Positions 59,926 to 64,000 of a DNA stretch of 64,000 nt are shown here, one piece after another (position 1 is the first letter of the stretch; the number at the start of each line of letters is the position of its first letter). The translations under genes and the position numbers were made by a program. The notes beneath the pieces were generated by a model. The model was not told the DNA's origin. It worked only from the letters and a program-made list of their open reading frames with translations, and ran no database searches. Source of the stretch: Candidatus Bathyarchaeota archaeon (GTDB lineage Archaea; Thermoproteota; Bathyarchaeia; TCS64); contig JAPKYO010000024.1 in the NCBI GenBank assembly GCA_026394265.1, positions 1 to 64,000 of the forward strand, in the 5' to 3' direction.

Positions 59926-61113
59926 ATGCCCACCCTAGACGAGGCACTCTCAAAGATCAGCAGAGAGGAGATAGTGGAACTCTCCAAGAGGCTCATACGC
60001 GTCCCCAGCGTCACCGGGGAGGAGAGGCGCGTCATCCTCTTAGCCCGGGATATTATCGAGGGCTTAGGGATAGAGACCAGGCTCCTCGGCTCGGAGGAGC
60101 GCCCCATACTCACCGCCACAATCAACCCCGAGGCCAAGCGCCTCGTCGCCTTCAACGGCCACCTAGACGTCGTCCCCCCCGCCAGCCTCGACGCGTGGAG
60201 CCACGACCCCTACGACCCCCAGCTCACCGGCAACACACTCACCGGGAGGGGGAGCTGCGACATGAAGTCCGCCTGCGCGGTCATGATACACGTCGCCGGC
60301 ATAATCAAGGACCAGGGCCTCCCACTCGGCGTAGCCCTACACCTCGTACCCGACGAGGAGAAGGGGGCCACACACGGCACGAAGATGCTCCTCGACGAGG
60401 TCAAGAAGGGCAACCTGCGCCGCCCCGACTACGCCGTCATCGGGGAGAAGAGCAACCTTAAGCTGCGCATCGCGGAGCGAGGCGGCTGGGGCTTCAAGAT
60501 CAGGTTCAGGGGGCGCGCGACACACACCGCCTACGCGCGCTACGAGGGCGTAAACGCCATAGCGAAGGCGTCGAAGGGCGTCCTCGCCCTGGAGAAGCCC
60601 ATAGACAAGTGGCACCCATGGATAGGCGCCCCCGTCCTGAGCGTCAACGCCGTACAGGCGGGGACCGCTGGGAACCAGGTGCCCGATGAGTGCACGATAA
60701 GCATAGACCGCCGCCTCATCCCCGGGGAGACCCCGGAGACGGTCGCCGCAGAGGTCAAGCAGGCGCTGGACGAGGCGGGGAAGGGCGACCCGGACTGGCG
60801 CTGGGAGATAGACGCGCCGAGGGACGTGGACGGCAAATGGGTCTACACCCCCGCCAACTCCACATCCCCCGACACCGAGTTGGGCAAAGCCTTCAAGGAG
60901 GCGGTGAAGACCGCCCTCGGGAGGGAGCCGGAGCTATTCGTCGAGTGGGCCGGGGGCACAGACGGCGCCTACTACCGCGAGGCGGGGATACAGACGATCG
61001 GCTTCGGCCCCGCCGGCGAGCACATGCACGGCCCAAACGAGCTGGTCTACGTCGACACCCTCGTTGACCAGGCGCGCGTCTACCTCGCCCTCGTCCACAA
61101 CCTCTCAAAATAA
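59926..61113 (+). CDS. M20-family metallopeptidase (ArgE/DapE/CPG2-like)
   Basis: The 395-residue protein has the M20 metal ligands: FNGHLDVVPP (His, Asp), GRGSCDMKSACAVM (bridging Asp), VPDEEKGATHG (Glu-Glu) and a final GFGPAGEHMHGPNE (His). The dimerisation domain (about residues 180-290) is present. Members remove acyl groups from amino acids (arginine or lysine biosynthesis) or cleave dipeptides; the specificity cannot be assigned. It follows xpd by 30 bases with a TATAAACG box between. Confidence 0.9.
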   Translation: MPTLDEALSKISREEIVELSKRLIRVPSVTGEERRVILLARDIIEGLGIETRLLGSEERPILTATINPEAKRLVAFNGHLDVVPPASLDAWSHDPYDPQLTGNTLTGRGSCDMKSACAVMIHVAGIIKDQGLPLGVALHLVPDEEKGATHGTKMLLDEVKKGNLRRPDYAVIGEKSNLKLRIAERGGWGFKIRFRGRATHTAYARYEGVNAIAKASKGVLALEKPIDKWHPWIGAPVLSVNAVQAGTAGNQVPDECTISIDRRLIPGETPETVAAEVKQALDEAGKGDPDWRWEIDAPRDVDGKWVYTPANSTSPDTELGKAFKEAVKTALGREPELFVEWAGGTDGAYYREAGIQTIGFGPAGEHMHGPNELVYVDTLVDQARVYLALVHNLSK

Positions 61114-61209
61114 ACTCGACTCCGAACCGGTATCCCCCCCTCTGCTGGAAGCGTCGCTCGGGGTAACCCTATTCCTTTTACCTCGTGCGCCCCATATACT
61201 ACCAAGTCG

Positions 61210-62109
61210 GTGACAGCAATGCCAAAGCCCTCGTTACCCGAGACGCCGGAGGCGTTCAGCCTCTTCGGAGACCCACTAAACCCGCAGCCTCCACGCCCCG
61301 AGGTCGTGGAGAAGCAGAAGACCCTCTACGAGAAGGCGCTGAAGGACTGGGAGAAGAACCCAAACGACGCCGACGCCATCATATGGCTCGGGAGACGGAC
61401 CGCCTACCTCGGGCGCATAAGGGAAGCCGCCGCCATATTCAGCAGGGGCATAGAGCTACACCCAGAGGACCCGCGTATGTACCGCCACAGGGGGCACCGC
61501 TTCATAAGCCTCCGCCTCTTCGACCAGGCGATCGACGACCTCGAAAAGGCGGCGGAGCTCATCGAGGGGACCCCCGACGAGATAGAGCTGGACGGCATAC
61601 CCAACGAGCGCGGCGTCCCCGTCAGCAGCCTCCACTTCAACGTCTGGTACCACCTCGCCCTCGCCTACTACCTGATCGGCGACTACGAGTCCGCCCTAAG
61701 CTGCTACGAGGACTGCCTCAAGGTGAGCGAGATACCCGACAAGCTCGTCGCCACCATCCACTGGACCTACATGACACTGCGCCTCCTCGAGCGGAAGGAT
61801 GAGGCGGACGAACTCATCGCCCCAGTCACGGAGGATATGGACATAATCGAGAACCAGCACTACCACAGGCTCCTCCTCATGTACAAGGGCGTCGTCACGC
61901 CCGAGGAGGTCATGAAGGAGGCGAGGAAGCAGGGACCACTCGCAGTCGCCACCGTCGGCTACGGCGTCGGAAACTGGTACCTCTACAACGAGCGCGAGGA
62001 GAAGGCCGTCGAGGTGTACAACGAGATCCTCGACACCGGCGGCTGGGCAGGCTTCGGCTACATAGCGGCCGAGGCGGACCTCAAGTGGCTCAGCCTCCCA
62101 CAGGACTAG
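61210..62109 (+). CDS. TPR-repeat protein
   Basis: The product is about 299 residues with several tetratricopeptide-type helical pairs (DADAIIWLGRRTAYLGRIRE, DPRMYRHRGHRFISLRLFDQ, WYHLALAYYLIGDYESALSC). There is no signal peptide. The start may be GTG 61210 or ATG 61219. TPR proteins bind partners; close bacterial relatives are annotated only as TPR proteins. It is monocistronic. Confidence 0.85.
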   Translation: MTAMPKPSLPETPEAFSLFGDPLNPQPPRPEVVEKQKTLYEKALKDWEKNPNDADAIIWLGRRTAYLGRIREAAAIFSRGIELHPEDPRMYRHRGHRFISLRLFDQAIDDLEKAAELIEGTPDEIELDGIPNERGVPVSSLHFNVWYHLALAYYLIGDYESALSCYEDCLKVSEIPDKLVATIHWTYMTLRLLERKDEADELIAPVTEDMDIIENQHYHRLLLMYKGVVTPEEVMKEARKQGPLAVATVGYGVGNWYLYNEREEKAVEVYNEILDTGGWAGFGYIAAEADLKWLSLPQD

Positions 62110-62261
62110 CAGGTTAGCGGTCGGGGGCGCATCCCCAAATATTACGATTAACTAACATATCCCTCTAAAATTTGATAATCAATGTGAAATGATATATCCT
62201 AAGATTCCCCCGAAGACTCGGTCGATCCGTCGACAAGTGGGACACAAGAGAAAGTGAAAAA

Positions 62262-64000
62262 ATGAGTAAGGATTCTAAGACGGTAGAAGCAGCCTCGAAG
62301 AAAATTGATGAACTGTTAAAGGAACTCGACACCGATCCCGAGAGGGGTCTAACCTCGGTCGAGGCGAAGACGCGTCTGGAAAAGTACGGCGAGAACGCCC
62401 TCGAAGAGGAGAAGAAGGAGACCTTCTGGGACGCCCTCAAGGAGGAGGCGCGTGAACCTATGATACTCCTGCTCCTCGGCGTCGGAGTCCTCTACACGTT
62501 CTGGGGAAGCCTACTCGACGGTGCAACCATATTCACCATAATAGCGATCCTAGTCCTGAGCGAGGTCTACAACGAGTGGAAAGCAGAGAGGGGGATAGAC
62601 GCACTCAAGGAGCTGACCACACCGAGACCGCTCGTCCTAAGGGACGGCAAAATCTCGGAAATCGCCTCAGAAGAACTCGTACCCGGCGACATCCTCCCAC
62701 TCAGCGTCGGTGAGAGAATCCCCGCCGACGCACGACTAGTCAGATCATACGGCCTCCAGCTCGACGAGTCGAGCCTCACGGGAGAGTCGCTCCCCGTCAA
62801 CAAGGCGGCGGACGCCGTCGTATCGATCGGGACGCAGCTTACTGACATTGAAAACATGGCCTTCTCAGGCACTCTGATCGTGCAGGGCGAAGGGCTCGCC
62901 GTCGTAACCTCCACGGGTCGGGAAACCGAGCTCGGCCACATAGCGACGCTGACCGAGGAGGCCGAAGAGGAGGTCACCCCACTGCAGGAGGCGATGGAGG
63001 AACTCTCAAAGACACTGGTCTGGGTCGCCCTCTTCTTCAGCGTCTCGATACCCGTCCTCGGCTACCTCAGGGGGCAGCCTCTGCAGACGATGATCTTGAC
63101 GGGGCTCAGTCTGAGTTTCGCCGTGATCCCCGAGGAACTGCCCATCATCATCACGATGGTCCTGGCGGTCGGCACCTACGCCCTCAGCCAGCGGGGAGCC
63201 CTCGTCAAGCGCCTACGGGCATCCGAGACCCTCGGCAGCGTCACAGTGATCGCCACCGACAAGACCGGCACCATAACCGAGAGCGTCATGAAGCTGGGCC
63301 ACATGTACTGGGACGGGAAACTATCTGCACCCACGGGAGACCCCTCGGAACGCACCATTCTCGAGATGGGCGTCCTCGCGACAAGGGGGCAGACAACCCT
63401 CGCGAGCGACAGACTCCGCGGATTCAACCCCATGGGCGCGGCGGTCGCCGACTCGGCCTCGAAATCAGGCGTCGGAATCCCCGACCTAGCCAAGTGGAAC
63501 CTCATCAACGAGTTCAGCTTCGACAACAGGACCAAGATGGCCTCCTACGTGTACCGCGTCGATGGGAAACTCCGCGTCTACACTAGCGGCGCACCCGAGG
63601 CGGTGATGCAGCGGTCAAAGAAGGCACTCAAGGGCGGCAAGGCAGTCACCCTCACCGCAGCGGAAAGAGAGAAGATCACATCCGCCGTAGGGGAGATCGC
63701 CCTCCTCGGCGAACGCGCCCTCGCGATAGCCTACATGGACGTCAAAGACGAGGACGTCGACGCGCCACCCGAGGATGGCCTCGTGCTAGTCGGCATACTC
63801 AGCTTCATCGACCCGCCACGCGCAGAGGTACCCGACGTCGTCAAGATGTGCAAGGAGGCGGGCATCAGGGTAATCATGCTCACCGGGGACCACCCCGAGA
63901 CGGCTAAGGCGGTCGCGGCGAAGGTCGGGATCGACTCCGCCACCGTTCTCACGGGCCCGGAGGTCTCCGCCATGGACGACGCCAAACTCCGCGAGGCTGT
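62262..64000 (+). CDS. P2-type cation-transporting ATPase, 3' end cut by window
   Basis: The frame starts at ATG 62262 (MSKDSKTVEAASKKIDELLK) and is open to the window end (579 codons). It shows the cation ATPase amino domain (SVEAKTRLEKYGENALEEEK), TGESLPVN, the ion-site motif VIPEELPIIITMVLA, the phosphorylation motif ATDKTGTITES and MLTGDHPETAKAVA. The order and PEEL motif match Ca2+/Na+-type P2 ATPases, not P1B metal pumps. The last membrane helices lie beyond the window. The ion is unknown, Ca2+ being the common one. Confidence 0.93.
   Translation, partial: MSKDSKTVEAASKKIDELLKELDTDPERGLTSVEAKTRLEKYGENALEEEKKETFWDALKEEAREPMILLLLGVGVLYTFWGSLLDGATIFTIIAILVLSEVYNEWKAERGIDALKELTTPRPLVLRDGKISEIASEELVPGDILPLSVGERIPADARLVRSYGLQLDESSLTGESLPVNKAADAVVSIGTQLTDIENMAFSGTLIVQGEGLAVVTSTGRETELGHIATLTEEAEEEVTPLQEAMEELSKTLVWVALFFSVSIPVLGYLRGQPLQTMILTGLSLSFAVIPEELPIIITMVLAVGTYALSQRGALVKRLRASETLGSVTVIATDKTGTITESVMKLGHMYWDGKLSAPTGDPSERTILEMGVLATRGQTTLASDRLRGFNPMGAAVADSASKSGVGIPDLAKWNLINEFSFDNRTKMASYVYRVDGKLRVYTSGAPEAVMQRSKKALKGGKAVTLTAAEREKITSAVGEIALLGERALAIAYMDVKDEDVDAPPEDGLVLVGILSFIDPPRAEVPDVVKMCKEAGIRVIMLTGDHPETAKAVAAKVGIDSATVLTGPEVSAMDDAKLREA

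Overview
The window looks like the chromosome of a GC-rich archaeon. Archaeal markers include RadB, CDP-archaeol synthase (CarS), an XPD/Rad3 helicase with a 4Fe-4S cysteine set, a pyruvoyl SpeD, archaeal Lrp and winged-helix regulators, an S-layer-like surface protein, and A/T-rich TATA-like boxes about 25 bases upstream of start codons (often TTG or GTG) that imply leaderless mRNAs. RadB is best known from Euryarchaeota and related lineages. I do not assign a phylum.

Layout. 1-4280: arsenic genes (DGC protein, GcvH-like lipoyl carrier, Acr3 pump, divergent ArsC), an Lrp regulator and a GntP permease. 4340-10861: a sugar-type oxidoreductase, an RNA m5C methylase with a separate PUA protein, a stomatin/NfeD membrane operon, a flavodoxin-ferredoxin protein and a DapA-family aldolase. 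10870-15060: a strikingly AT-rich foreign island with two ParB-like proteins, a predicted PD-(D/E)XK nuclease and a zinc-ribbon/PAPS-reductase/ferredoxin protein; this is the best candidate for an undescribed system. 15070-21690: relics of neighbouring gene starts, two VapBC modules with palindromic operators, a GH116 glucosidase, a second RNA methylase and a methyltransferase.

21700-33455: integration hot spot at tRNA-Gly(GCC). A 10.7-kb element (22641-33426) is bounded by 49-bp direct repeats of the tRNA 3' half. Its SSV-type tyrosine integrase is split by integration, and the two halves are in the same reading frame when joined across the repeat. Cargo is an SF3 helicase and several surface-exposed proteins (zinc ribbon plus membrane segments, one with a LivK-like receptor domain, one collagen-like). 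An older, decayed tRNA 3' end at 21700 marks an earlier integration next to an exonuclease gene.

33500-46950: housekeeping and stress genes (K+-independent H+-pyrophosphatase, two C_GCAxxG_C_C proteins, SpeD, KefB-type antiporter, ferritin-like protein, MurL-like PP-loop protein, CsoR plus P1B ATPase, a toxin-antitoxin pair, Ada, and an AlkA gene with an internal stop). 47300-49180: a graveyard with IS5-type transposase and terminase-like fragments. 49180-64000: ferredoxin, PfkB kinase, RadB, CarS, two ribbon-helix-helix paralogues, the S-layer-like protein, a LivH permease, XPD, an M20 peptidase, a TPR protein and a P-type ATPase cut by the window end.
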